Shown here: positions 9,965 through 18,937 of the stretch, in pieces
Position numbering within the stretch: the first letter of the stretch is position 1
Layout: the number at the start of each line of letters is the position of its first letter
NCBI RefSeq assembly: GCF_018448495.1
Contig: NZ_CP049902.1
Span: 744,001-808,000 of the forward strand
DNA from: Psychrobacter sp. WY6
GTDB taxonomy: Bacteria; Pseudomonadota; Gammaproteobacteria; Pseudomonadales; Moraxellaceae
Length of the DNA: 64,000 bases
Direction: 5' to 3'
The notes under the pieces: model-generated
What the model saw: the letters and a program-made list of their open reading frames with translations, nothing else
Database searches by the model: none
Told to the model about the DNA's origin: nothing
Program-made: the position numbers and the translations under genes

Positions 9965-11005
9965 CTATAACGTTTTGACCAAGCGTTCTAGTAACTCAAT
10001 CGTACGCTCTTGTCTAACCAAAGCGACGCCTTGTCCTGCCCATAAAGACTGATACTCCGGGTCAAGATTATTGGTCGCATGACCACGCAAAAATTTGGTC
10101 ATCGCATTTAATTGTGGATAGGGCGGTAGCTCATGCGCACTTTCAAATTGAGCAAAATCACGCAAATAATCATTTAATAAACCACGAGCTTGTTTACCTG
10201 AAAACAGTCTCGTTAAGCGTGTCTCAGTACTGCGCTTATCTTCACTGGCATTGAGTAGCGCTTGCTTATAAATATCATTAATGCCGCATTTATCTGTGGT
10301 CAAAAAAGCCGTTCCGATTTGCGCCAGCTCAGCGCCAGCCGTTTGTACTGCTTTGATGTCTTGACCAGTCATAATACCGCCGGCTGCGATTAACGGAATA
10401 TCGGTAAACGCGCGCGTTTGACTAATCAGCGTCAATAATCCCAATGGATCGTTTTCACTTTGCGTGAGCCAGCCACCGCGATGTCCACCTGCTTCCGCCC
10501 CTTGTACACAGACCGCATCTGCCCCAATATCGCTCCATGCTTTGGCTTCTAATGGATGATTTGCCGTCCCGATGACTCGCGTGCCGACACTTTGCAAACG
10601 CTGAACTTGCTCGGCGCTGATAATACCAAAGGTAAAACTGGCGACAGGCACAGGATTGTCATAGAGCACTTGCAACTGCTCAGCAAAGCTTTGTGCAGGA
10701 CGATCGGGGAGCGTAAATTCTATATTCTGCTCTTGGTAATAATTACTCAACCAAGTAGGTACGGTATCAAAGGCGCTCGACTCCTGCTCAGACAATACCA
10801 TTAGATTAATCATAAAAGGGCGATCGGTGAGCGATTTAATGGCGTCAATATGGCTATGCAAAACCTCTGGCGGCGTCATGCCCGATCCCAATGAACCCAG
10901 TCCACCAAAGTTACTCACTATCGCCGCCAGCTCAGGTGTGGTTGCGCCTGCCATGGGTGCTTGAACGATGGGGTGGGTCAGATTAAGGATATTTAGTAAG
11001 GTCAT
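9965..11005 (-). CDS. Nitronate monooxygenase (2-nitropropane dioxygenase family)
   Basis: A 346-residue FMN-dependent TIM-barrel enzyme expected to oxidise alkyl nitronates such as propionate 3-nitronate to aldehydes or keto acids. Visible family features are the N-terminal HPIVQAPMAG, NLMV early in the barrel, CVQGAEAGGHRGGW (the phosphate-binding GGHxG loop), IAAGGIMTGQ and GTAFLTTDKC. Length is normal and the frame is unbroken. It is convergent with ygeA, so these two are separate transcription units. Other members of this fold include enoyl-ACP reductase FabK, but the GGHRGG and overall length favour nitronate monooxygenase. Confidence 0.85.
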   Translation of the reverse strand: MTLLNILNLTHPIVQAPMAGATTPELAAIVSNFGGLGSLGSGMTPPEVLHSHIDAIKSLTDRPFMINLMVLSEQESSAFDTVPTWLSNYYQEQNIEFTLPDRPAQSFAEQLQVLYDNPVPVASFTFGIISAEQVQRLQSVGTRVIGTANHPLEAKAWSDIGADAVCVQGAEAGGHRGGWLTQSENDPLGLLTLISQTRAFTDIPLIAAGGIMTGQDIKAVQTAGAELAQIGTAFLTTDKCGINDIYKQALLNASEDKRSTETRLTRLFSGKQARGLLNDYLRDFAQFESAHELPPYPQLNAMTKFLRGHATNNLDPEYQSLWAGQGVALVRQERTIELLERLVKTL

Positions 11006-11118
11006 GACGGGCGTCCTTTTTATGTTATTAGGTGTTTTATCTCACTTACTTTAACAGAACAGGATAAAGAGCGTGTTGGATAGTGTTTATTTAGTTGCTG
11101 AATATGGGGATGGATTTT

Positions 11119-11190
11119 GACTACAATTTCGTAGTTAAAATATTTGACTATGATTCTGTAGCTAAGTATTATAACTACAAATTCGTAGTC
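11119..11190. repeat. Three 18-bp palindromes at exact 27-bp spacing (putative operators)
   Basis: Palindromes at 11119-11136 (GACTAC-aatttc-GTAGTT), 11146-11163 (GACTAT-gattct-GTAGCT) and 11173-11190 (AACTAC-aaattc-GTAGTC). Start-to-start distance is 27 bases twice. The middle one fills the -35/-10 spacer of the promoter below and the last covers the expected start of transcription. They look like binding sites for a dimeric repressor. Because 27 is a multiple of 3 they also read as a nine-residue peptide repeat in one frame, but the translation start lies downstream. Confidence 0.75.
11144..11172 (+). promoter_or_regulatory. Sigma-70 promoter of the dual-ATPase locus
   Basis: TTGACT at 11144-11149, a 17-base spacer, TATTAT at 11167-11172. 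The predicted start near 11179 falls inside the third palindrome, and the ATG at 11206 follows after AGGA at 11197. Near-consensus boxes with ideal spacing; the overlap with the palindromes implies repression. Confidence 0.6.
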
Positions 11191-11205
11191 AAAATAGGAT
11201 TAGAG

Positions 11206-12390
11206 ATGAGCACAGGAAACATAGTGACAGGCGATAATTATTTTCCAAGACCTGCTGATGAAAAAAAACTATGGAGACATTTGTCAGATGGTGCTCATGT
11301 TTTATTGCTTGCACCTAGACGAGTAGGAAAATCTTCATTGATTACTCATATTAAAGACCAACCTAAATCAGGTTATGCAGTTATATATGTTTTGTGCAAG
11401 CTTGTGATAATGAGCAGAGCTTTTATCAAAAAATGCTACGTGAAATCTATCGTTCCGACCATATTAAAAAATCCGAAAAGATAAAGAGTAAGCTCTCAGA
11501 GTGGGCAAAAGGTATTAATTTTAGCTTGTCAGTTAGTCCAACGAACATCGAAGCTGGGTTAGGTAAAGAAAAGGGTGAGACCAAAATTTACTCATGAAAT
11601 GATTCGAGATGTACTGTATGAGAGCCTGAAATTGAGTGAAGAGACCATCATTATTGCAATTGATGAATTCCCTGATGTACTGGAGAAAATATCTGATGAA
11701 CATGGTAAAAGAGGTGTAGAGCAGTTTTTATCGGGTATTCGCGCACTGTGTCAAGACCCTGAATTCAACGAAAAAGTTCAGTTTATCTTAACAGGCTCGA
11801 TAGGGTTAGATACATTAGCAGAAAAATTGGCAGTTACCGACTTAATTAATATGTTGGTGAATATGAGTGTTCGCCCTTTTAAACGATCGAGCAGTAGAAT
11901 TTATAGACTTTTACATTAATAAGCACTGTTCAGAAGTTATTCTAGATATAGAGACTAAGCAAGCAATCATCGATGAAGTAGGTTGGAATATGCCCTACTA
12001 TTTAGGGCTAGTATGTGAGCAGCTTATTGAAATATTTGATGAAGAAGAACGTCAAATCGAGCATAGCGATGTAAAGGTAGCTATCAACAGTTTGTTTAGT
12101 CCAGCAATGAAAACCGTCTTTTCTCATTGGCGTGATAGATTAAACCGTCTAGAAAAAATTGAGCGTTCTTATGCCCAACAAGTTCTAGACTTGGTAAGCC
12201 AAGTAAATAACAGTGTGGTTTATGGCGAGTTATTTAACCTATCACAGCAGGCTGACTTTAAAGACCAAGTGGATAGTAGGTATGTCATTAACTGCCTGCT
12301 ACACGATGGTTACCTCTATCAACCTGATGATAGTACCTATCAATTTACCTCTCCTCTCCTAAAACGCTGGTGGATTCGTTATGGAAATAA
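11206..12390 (+). CDS. P-loop ATPase 1 of a dual-ATPase locus (frameshifted)
   Basis: About 395 residues after repair. In order: an N-terminal entry motif NIVTGDNYFPRPADEKKLW; Walker A APRRVGKSSL near residue 40; Walker B TIIIAIDEFPDVL near 150; a sensor-1-like strand FILTGSIGL; a helical lid (PYYLGLVCEQLIEIF); and a C-terminal winged-helix-like region ending FTSPLLKRWWIRYG. This resembles the ATPase_2/DUF234-type AAA+ proteins related to STAND NTPases; exact function is unknown. Shifts occur at the runs near 11390-11393 (one T short), 11583-11586 (one A extra) and 11881-11883. The start at 11206 has an AGGA site 6 bases upstream; a longer frame from 11095 would run through the promoter. The end is uncertain: one more G at 12383 gives RYGK-stop at 12390. 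Confidence 0.65.
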
Positions 12391-12406
12391 TCAAAGTCAT
12401 TCAGTC

Positions 12407-14438
12407 TTGCTTTATAACACGCAAAATATAGATGCCCAGCTGTTAAAAGCAGGTTTTAGCATACGTAAAAAAGAGTATCAGCGAATTTGGAAAGATATTC
12501 AAAAGGGTCAATGGCGAAGCCTGAGACACATTATCTTATCCAAGGTGTGCGCGGTGCTGGCAAGACCACTTTTATCACGCCTAGCAAATGAAGTGGGTGA
12601 AGATGAAGAGTTAAATAGCTGGTTAATTCCTATTCTACTCAATGAAGAAGAGTATGGCATCTTGTCACTATTCACTTTTTGGTTACGTATTACTGAAAAG
12701 CTTGCAGAGCAAAGTGCTGATATATACACGGAACTATTTGAGCAAGTCTCAAGTTTAGATGACAGTGCCGAAATTGCTTGGGAATTGATACAAAGCCATT
12801 TGGTTAAAAATAAGCAAAAATAATCGTCTTCGTTGATAATTTAGGAGAGTTATTTAAAGATTTTGATGATATTGAACATGCACAGCTTCGTGAAGTACTG
12901 AGTTTACATCCACACATTCGTCTAATTGGTGGTTCCAGTCAGTTGCTTGAAGCACATTTTGACGGTGCAGCGCCCTTTTATCAATTCTTTAAATTGGTTA
13001 ATTTAAAACCAATCAGTGAAGACGAAATGCACGAGTTGTTACGCTCTCTGGCGAAACAAACTGGTGAAGAAGCAGTGAAAACGATTGAAGAAATCATTAC
13101 TGAGCATCCTGAACGTATAGAAGCAGTCAGGCGCTTAACGGATGGTGTACCGCGTACCATTGTTTTGCTATTTCAAATTATTATGGAGGGAGCGAAAGAG
13201 AGTAGCTATGCTTATTTAGAGGAAACTATAGATAAGACTACACCTTTATATAAGCATCGAATGGATGATTTGTCGCGTCAGCAAAAGGCGATTGTCCATA
13301 CCATAGCGATGAACTGGGATGCGATGAGTACCAAAGAGATCGCGGAGCAAACACGTCTTCCAAGCAAAACCGTATCTGCGCAATTAGTGAAGCTACAACA
13401 GCAATGGATAGTGGATAAAATTGAGACAAGTACCAAAAATCACCTTTATATTATTAAAGAGCGATTCTTTAATATTTGGTATTTGATGCGTTATGGTAAT
13501 CAGACGGATAAGCGTCGGGTATTATGGCTTACAAGGTTTCTGGAGAGCTGGTGTGATGAAAGAGAGTTATCGGAAAGGTTTGTAAACGCGGCTTTTAATA
13601 TTGAAAATAATCAAATTAATGTATCTGATGTATATTTCAATGCACTTCTGGCTTCAAAAAAATTGATAGTGAAATTAAAAAATCGATTGTAGATAGTATG
13701 AAATTTGAAGCTAAAGCAGGAATAATAGATTATCAAGATAGTGAGTATAAGAATATAGAATTACCATTGAGAGAGTTTATTAATAAATATGAAATAGAAA
13801 GTGCTTATCAGTTACTCGAAGATAGTTTTAACAAGCTAACCATAAGAGATTACCTATTTAATCTACATACATTATTTTTAGCAAATCCAGAAAAATTCAT
13901 CCCAGAATTTTATGGCTTAAAGCTTTTCAAAAAAACTAACTTTGCTCCACTTGAAGCTTCATATCTATTATCTATTGTGTTCAATAACAATTTCTATGAA
14001 TATAAGAAAGTCTTTTATACAATATTATCAGAAGTTATAAAGAACGTAGATATTGAATTGGGTCGAATAGCAATTGTGCATTCTTATTGCATATATTCTT
14101 TATGGAATAATGATTTCGAAAGTTTTAAATCATTTTATGAGGAAATGAAGAAAGTTGACTTTTTAGAAGAGCTTTCAAAAATAGACAATGAAGACATGTT
14201 CTATATGTTTTTTGAAAATATAATTATTATGTTGCTCTCACAAGGACAAATTGAAATATGTTTTAACATGGTTACAGAATCTGAGTTTAAAGAAGAATTA
14301 AAACCCTTTTATTACGCCACAGTTTCATTTTTCAAAGACGAACGCCAACAAGAATATTTACGTATGGGTTCAGAACTAAAGGGAACAGTAGATGAAATAC
14401 TACAAAAGGTCGAAGAGTATCGAGTTAAGTACGCTTAG
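12407..14438 (+). CDS. P-loop ATPase 2 with winged helix and AT-rich C-terminal region (frameshifted)
   Basis: About 675 residues after repair, joined from four frames. It has an N-terminal segment FSIRKKEYQRIWKDIQKG; Walker A HYLIQGVRGAGKTTF (in a different frame, 12511-12572); a long helical region; Walker B IIVFVDNLGELF; a sensor strand RLIGGSSQLL; a lid; a winged helix (TKEIAEQTRLPSKTVSAQLVKL); then a C-terminal helical region from about 13660. The shift at the seven-A run 13656-13662 joins KKIDSEIKKSIVDSMKFEAK, showing that the last 740 bases belong to this gene and are not a separate gene. The C-terminal part is much richer in A and T than its surroundings. The start is unresolved (TTG 12407 is the only plausible codon seen). 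Similar in plan to STAND-like sensor ATPases; role unknown. Confidence 0.6.
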
Positions 14439-14447
14439 ATAAAATAA

Positions 14448-14654
14448 AGGTTATAACTTAGTTTAGGGCGTGTCTTCAATTCACTCGATAGTCCTCTAAA
14501 TGGGCTAAAAATGGCTAAATCTTGCCAAACATCGTCAAATAGCTGATTAATCCCGATATTATCTGCGCTATTTTCCTTGTTTGACGGCAATTTATCTCAT
14601 TTTTATCACCATTTTTGGAATGAAGACACGCCCTAGTATACTAAGTTATGACCT
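14448..14654. mobile_element. MITE-like element with nested terminal inverted repeats
   Basis: An inner inverted repeat TAGGGCGTGTCTTCA (14464-14478) / TGAAGACACGCCCTA (14621-14635) is nested in an outer one, AGGTTATAACTTAG (14448-14461) / CTAAGTTATGACCT (14641-14654), one mismatch. The interior of about 140 bases has no ORF. TA dinucleotides flank the GGGCGTGT ends, as would a TA target duplication. It fills the gap between the ATPase locus and the DsrE-like gene, right after the ATPase stop. The parent transposase is not in the window. Confidence 0.55.
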
Positions 14655-14680
14655 CTTAGGTTCAATTACTCAACTGCAAT

Positions 14681-15058
14681 TTAATTCAACTGCAACGACC
14701 CTTTTGCATTCATCAACAGCTCAACCACATCATCACCGCTAATCACTTCAAAGCGCTTGTCGATAGCGGATTCTTCGACGCCATTGTGTTTCATACACGC
14801 GCCGCAGACCAATACTTGACCGCCTTTTTCGATAAAGGCTTCTAGCAATTCGCCCGCAGGTTCAAATGGCGCGCCAATATTGACGTTATCTAAAGCGTTG
14901 GGCAATGCCAAATGTACCGCATCCACCATTAATATTACTGAGGCAGAATGACCTTTTTTGAGTGCCACGCCAGCCATAGTAAATGCTAAGGTGATTTTGC
15001 TTGGATTTGATTCACTATTATCAAATAACGTACCGACATAATCCGTGGTGTTAGCCAT
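14681..15058 (-). CDS. DsrE/DsrF-like family protein
   Basis: A 125-residue cytosolic protein: ITLAFTMAGVALKKGHSASVILMVDAVHLALP, then EPAGELLEAFIEKGGQVLVCGACMKHNGV. The alternating strand-helix pattern and the late GGQVLVCGACMK motif match DsrE-type small sulfur-relay or peroxiredoxin-like proteins. Two cysteines close together in the CGAC motif could carry persulfide sulfur, but no Dsr or Tus partner is adjacent, so a specific sulfur role is not shown. A GGAG site lies just before the ATG. Single gene. Specific reaction unknown. Confidence 0.75.
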   Translation of the reverse strand: MANTTDYVGTLFDNSESNPSKITLAFTMAGVALKKGHSASVILMVDAVHLALPNALDNVNIGAPFEPAGELLEAFIEKGGQVLVCGACMKHNGVEESAIDKRFEVISGDDVVELLMNAKGSLQLN

Positions 15059-15241
15059 ATTATTCTCCTTATAAGACTGTTTTAATTAGATAGTATTTAG
15101 TTGAGCTGAGTATGATGCTCACTACTATCCTAACATTTAATATATATATTTATATAATGTATTGTTAGGAAATAGTAGTTATAAGGTTAACTGATTGTGA
15201 ATAGGTGTTTGTGACTTATGAATAAAGCTGAATAATAAATG

Positions 15242-15784
15242 CTAACTTTGCGGTGGCCACGGACGATCAGCATCACTGACGATCCATTCTGCCACATAGC
15301 CACTCGGTGATAACTGCCAATCTGCTTGCCCCAATGAGGCTAGTACACGTGCTGTTTCTATCACTTTACCTTTTTCAGTTACGCCCGTCCGCAGTAGAGC
15401 AGAGGAGCAAGGTTTGCCCTTTACCCACATCGACTGCTCGATATATATCCAACGCTCATCGAAGCCGACGATATGCGTTTTCATGGTGACTTTATCAAAG
15501 GCGCGAATACGTTTGCGATATTGGATGGTACTGCCAGCGACGACCAAACCCCAACGCTGCTTGAGCAGTTGACGTCCAAGTCCGCTACGCACCGCGAAGT
15601 CAGTACGACCCATATCAAAAAGGGTAAGTACGCGACCATTATTCATCTCTAAGAAATTATCAATATCTGTCAGACGACAGCGAAAGCTAATCTCACTCGT
15701 ATCTTTAAACGTTAAGGTATTGCCTTTTTTGACTTGTAGCGCGGCGTGGGCGATGGTGCTGGCATAACGGATAAATGGATACAT
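15242..15784 (-). CDS. Acyl-CoA thioesterase-like hot-dog protein
   Basis: A 180-residue single-domain hot-dog protein: the segment FRCRLTDIDNFLEMNNGRVLTLFDMGRTDFAVRSGLG is the 4HBT_2 core with the aspartate/asparagine residues used by this family, followed by STIQYRKRIRAFDKV and WIYIEQSMWVKGKP. Relatives are annotated as thioesterases (eukaryotic THEM6 and bacterial YbgC-like proteins), cleaving acyl-CoA; the natural acyl chain cannot be predicted. Frame intact. It lies between the DsrE-like gene and the YheT-like hydrolase, all on the minus strand, but the gaps suggest separate transcription. Confidence 0.7.
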   Translation of the reverse strand: MYPFIRYASTIAHAALQVKKGNTLTFKDTSEISFRCRLTDIDNFLEMNNGRVLTLFDMGRTDFAVRSGLGRQLLKQRWGLVVAGSTIQYRKRIRAFDKVTMKTHIVGFDERWIYIEQSMWVKGKPCSSALLRTGVTEKGKVIETARVLASLGQADWQLSPSGYVAEWIVSDADRPWPPQS

Positions 15785-15828
15785 AGTGCAATCTCAAAAG
15801 AGTAAAAGGTAAAGTGAGTATTCTTATT

Positions 15829-16892
15829 TTAGGGCTTATTAGATGCTACACCGATATGATTAAAATAAGCACTGACAGTTTCAGGTATCCAGTTGATATC
15901 AAATCTTGATTTTTTATAAAGATGAGGTGACTTGTCTTTATCAGAGCGATAACGAATAAAACCCACATGCCGCCATGCTCAGTGTCTAAGATAGTGACAC
16001 TGTTAGACACATCGTTTGGCGTGGCGGTAAAACCAAGGAAAGGGTCGTCTTTGGCACTAATAAGTAACAATGGCTTCGTTACTTTTATCAAATAAGGCAG
16101 GGCTGATGAGGCTTGATAGTAGTGGTTATTAGAGCGGTAGCCATGACGCGGCGCGGTAAAGATATCGTCAAAGTCACTGATGCGATTGACCGCTTTGATC
16201 GAGTCAATCTCCTCTTTGCTGATGTCATTGGCTAAGGCTTTTTTGATAATGGGGTTGAGCAAATAAGGGGTGTAAATTCGATGGCTCAAAAAGCTGTGCA
16301 TACTAAGCGCCGCCGATGACATATCGACGGGAGCGGAGATGACCACAGCGCCTTGGCAGATTGCTTTATCACCATATTCGCCCATGTATTTCGCCAACGC
16401 GTTACCACCCAGTGACACCCCAACTGCATAAATATTGGCGTACTGTTGACTTAAATTTTGCAGTGCATGATGCACCTCATCGGTATCACCCGCATTATAA
16501 AAAACTCGGCCATTAGCAGGAATGCCGCCACAACTGCGGAAGTGCGCCACCACAAAGTGCCAGCCCTGAGCGTGCATCTGATGCGCCAAAGCACGTGCAT
16601 AATGGCTGTCGCTGCTGCCTTCCATACCGTGGAATAGCACGATTAATGGCGTTTGTTCACGCTCGCTATTTTCTAAGGTTTCGATAGAATGCGCATCATA
16701 AAAGTCATAAGCAATATCACTTTCATCCAACGAGTCTTTTTCGACCACACGGCGATAAGTGGGAGCTTTAGGGGCAAAAAACTTAGGCAAGATGCTTTGT
16801 AGATGTGGATTGGTCAGCCAAAAGGGCGGTTTAAAAGGCTCTGGAGAGAAGGGTTGGCTCGGTTTTGAAGTTGGCGAATTTGAGGTTGGCAT
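15829..16892 (-). CDS. yheT: YheT-like alpha/beta hydrolase (one frameshift near the C-terminus)
   Basis: Member of the COG0429 alpha/beta hydrolases. The N-terminus FWLTNPHLQSILPKFF is typical of the family; the nucleophile elbow is GVSLGGN, the acid AKDDPF, and the base would be the His of TEHGGH. In the sequence as given the frame shifts right at that His (near 15969), producing an unrelated tail; one missing base restores HVGFIRYRSDKDK and an end DINWIPETVSAYFNH at 15829. About 354 residues repaired. Substrate unknown (carboxylesterase-type activity is usual for the family). It starts 13 bases after the yigZ stop, so the two are probably co-transcribed. Confidence 0.8.
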
Positions 16893-16905
16893 AAAGTTGT
16901 CTTAT

Positions 16906-17616
16906 TTAATGGGCGTTAAAATCATCTTTAACAATCAGTGCCTTATCATACCCATGCCAGTTATCAAAACCAATAAGATTTAGTGAATGCTCAGTGAACG
17001 CATGGTTACTCATTTGTTTTTTCGATTCATCTAATACTCGTCCATCCATCGCTAGACGTTCTTTTAAATGGTCGATATCTGCCTCAGCAATCGTCACGGT
17101 CAATGTCACTTGTTTACTATAAGCGACATCATCGATACTGCCATTTAAACTGTCGACCACATAGCGGCATTGTGCTTCGGTCGCAAACTCTGCCAATATC
17201 TGCACTTGTACCATTGGCACATAAGGGCTTAAATCCATCTCATCGACGACCGCTTGCGCTGCGCCTGCATAAGCACGGGTTAGACCGCCTGCGCCCAGTT
17301 TAATACCACCAAAATAACGCACCACGATAATAATGACGTTACCGATCGCTTTATGCTGCAACACATTTAATATAGGTCGCCCTGCCGTACCATTCGGTTC
17401 ACCATCATCATCAAAGCCTGCACTGGTGGTGTTATTGGGATCACCAATGATATACGCCCAGCAGTGGTGGCGAGCATCAGCATACTGTTGACGCAGTTGT
17501 TCCACGTGAAACAATGCCTGCTCACGTGAAGTCACAGGATAAGCGTAAGCAATAAACTCGGATTTTTTAATTTCTAAGCGCGCAGTGACAGCACGTTTTA
17601 GCGTTTGATAGCTCAT
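16906..17616 (-). CDS. yigZ: YigZ/IMPACT family protein
   Basis: A 236-residue protein of the UPF0029/IMPACT family. The N-terminal domain carries KKSEFIAYAYPV, ARHHCWAYIIG, DDDGEPNGTAGRPIL and VVRYFGGIKLGAGGL, all diagnostic; the C-terminal DUF1949 domain follows (SLNGSIDDVAYSKQVTLTVTI). Bacterial YigZ has an uncertain role, with proposed links to ribosome or proline-peptide functions. Frame intact. A parS-like sequence lies inside the coding region at 17498-17513. First gene of a short minus-strand pair with the YheT-like hydrolase. Confidence 0.88.
   Translation of the reverse strand: MSYQTLKRAVTARLEIKKSEFIAYAYPVTSREQALFHVEQLRQQYADARHHCWAYIIGDPNNTTSAGFDDDGEPNGTAGRPILNVLQHKAIGNVIIIVVRYFGGIKLGAGGLTRAYAGAAQAVVDEMDLSPYVPMVQVQILAEFATEAQCRYVVDSLNGSIDDVAYSKQVTLTVTIAEADIDHLKERLAMDGRVLDESKKQMSNHAFTEHSLNLIGFDNWHGYDKALIVKDDFNAH
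17498..17513. promoter_or_regulatory. parS: parS site (ParB-binding centromere), inside yigZ
   Basis: TGTTCCACGTGAAACA matches the general bacterial parS consensus TGTTNCACGTGAAACA at every defined position. parS sites bind ParB and organise origin segregation, and often sit within coding genes. A second perfect match lies 18 kb away at 35510. Confidence 0.75.
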
Positions 17617-17809
17617 ATTTCAGGTCTAGGTTGGATATGGTAAACTTGTCTGACTTTCACTGTCGTCCACATTGGGTGCAGTGTTCATTTAATTTTTTAT
17701 TATAGTACCACTTCTGACCCATGAAGATAGCGAACAAGCTCAGTGCGAGTGCTGGTGTCGTTAGCTGCTACGGTAAAGTAGGTATCATCAAACGAATGGT
17801 AGGCAATAT

Positions 17810-18514
17810 ATGCGTCTAGATAAATTTTTGAGTAAAGCCACTGAGCTATCGCGTAAAGAATCCAAAAAAATTCTGCACGCTGGTGAAGTGACGGTAAACG
17901 ATCAGGTCATCAAAGACCCAGGCGTCCACGTCGATGTGGTCAATGACGATGTGATTTGGGCAGGCGAGCCATTATCGGTCGCTGCGGGCAGTCGTTATAT
18001 TCTATTACATAAGCCTGAAGGCTTTGAATGTACGCTGAAAGTAAAAGAGCATCCAATTGTCACTGAACTGATTGCAGTGCCAGAGCTTGGTAGCTTGCGC
18101 ATTGCAGGGCGTCTCGATGTTGATACGACCGGCGCATTATTGATGAGTGATGATGGTAAATGGTTGCACCGTGTCACCAGCCCTAAGCATGAACATGCCA
18201 AAATTTATGAGCTGACTTTAGCAGATGCGATGGATGAAGCGGCGCAAGCCAATGCCGTCAAAGAAGTCGCTGAAGGCATCCTTTTAGAAGGCGACCACGA
18301 AGAAACAAAACCTGCGGTTCTAGAATTCATTGACGAGACCCATGCACGTTTGACCCTTGAGCAAGGTAAATATCATCAGGTAAAACGGATGATGGGTTAC
18401 TTTGGTAATAGAGTGGTTGAGCTGCATCGCGCTAGTGTCGGTCATATTACTTTGGAAGGGTTAGAGAAAGGCGACAGTCGCTTTTTAACACCTGAAGAAG
18501 TCGCTAAGTTCTAA
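17810..18514 (+). CDS. rsuA: 16S rRNA pseudouridine(516) synthase RsuA
   Basis: A 234-residue enzyme that isomerises U516 of 16S rRNA to pseudouridine. An N-terminal S4 RNA-binding domain (MRLDKFLSKATELSRKES... HAGEVTVNDQVI) is followed by the catalytic domain with GRLDVDTTG (catalytic Asp), LLMSDDGKWLHRVTSP, KIYEL and the late GKYHQVKRMMGYFGNRVVELHR. Length is that of E. coli RsuA. Single gene with its own terminator downstream. RluB/E/F-type enzymes share the domain plan, but the HVTSP/KxYEL region and length favour RsuA. Confidence 0.9.
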   Translation: MRLDKFLSKATELSRKESKKILHAGEVTVNDQVIKDPGVHVDVVNDDVIWAGEPLSVAAGSRYILLHKPEGFECTLKVKEHPIVTELIAVPELGSLRIAGRLDVDTTGALLMSDDGKWLHRVTSPKHEHAKIYELTLADAMDEAAQANAVKEVAEGILLEGDHEETKPAVLEFIDETHARLTLEQGKYHQVKRMMGYFGNRVVELHRASVGHITLEGLEKGDSRFLTPEEVAKF

Positions 18515-18557
18515 GTTTTTCATCTTGAAATGAACTCGCAAGCACTTCTTTACAATC

Positions 18558-18587
18558 AGCAGCCACTTCACGTGTGCTGCTTTTTTT
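18558..18587 (+). terminator. Rho-independent terminator after rsuA
   Basis: Stem AGCAGCCAC / GTGTGCTGCT with a short loop, followed by seven T. Confidence 0.75.
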
Positions 18588-18789
18588 GACCGTAGTGTTT
18601 GACCATGGTTTTTAACTATCGGTTTTACCCTGTTATGTCTCGCGTGCACACTGTGTTGCCTATCTCTTAAAGCTCAGTAGCAGTTTTGCAAAATTGAGCC
18701 GTTAAACCTTTGCAAAAGTATTCCTTGTGCTAAAGTCTGCCTATCTTTTTTTAATCTATTTTTTTACATAATATCGTTATCTTTATTAA

Positions 18790-18917
18790 AAGTAGCTATT
18801 GTTAGAAACGAGCATTATTAGAAGCGGCTATTCTTAAGATTGAGTGTTGTTAAAATTAAAGGTTGTTAAAAATCGTTGTTACTGAAACGCGCTGTTATTA
18901 AAAGCTGTTTTTGTTAA
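18790..18917. repeat. Degenerate short tandem repeat upstream of dsbC
   Basis: About eight imperfect units of 13-17 bases with the core G(C/T)TGTTNTTAAAA run up to the dsbC start (for example GTTGTTAAAA, GGTTGTTAAAA, GCTGTTATTAAAA). They occupy most of the gap after the rsuA terminator. Period and sequence vary, so this may be old slippage and not a regulatory array. Confidence 0.4.
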
Positions 18918-18937
18918 AACCAGATAGGACTGTCTCT

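Noticed and set aside
11095..11205. Upstream in-frame extension of ATPase 1 encoding a nine-residue repeat (DYNFVVKIF, DYDSVAKYY, NYKFVVKIG)
   Set aside because: The repeat is the palindrome array read as codons; a good promoter lies inside it, and the ATG at 11206 has its own AGGA ribosome site.
13698..14438. A separate third gene behind the ATPases
   Set aside because: One more A in the seven-A run at 13656-13662 joins it in frame to ATPase 2 (KKIDSEIKKSIVDSM), and no ribosome site precedes 13698.
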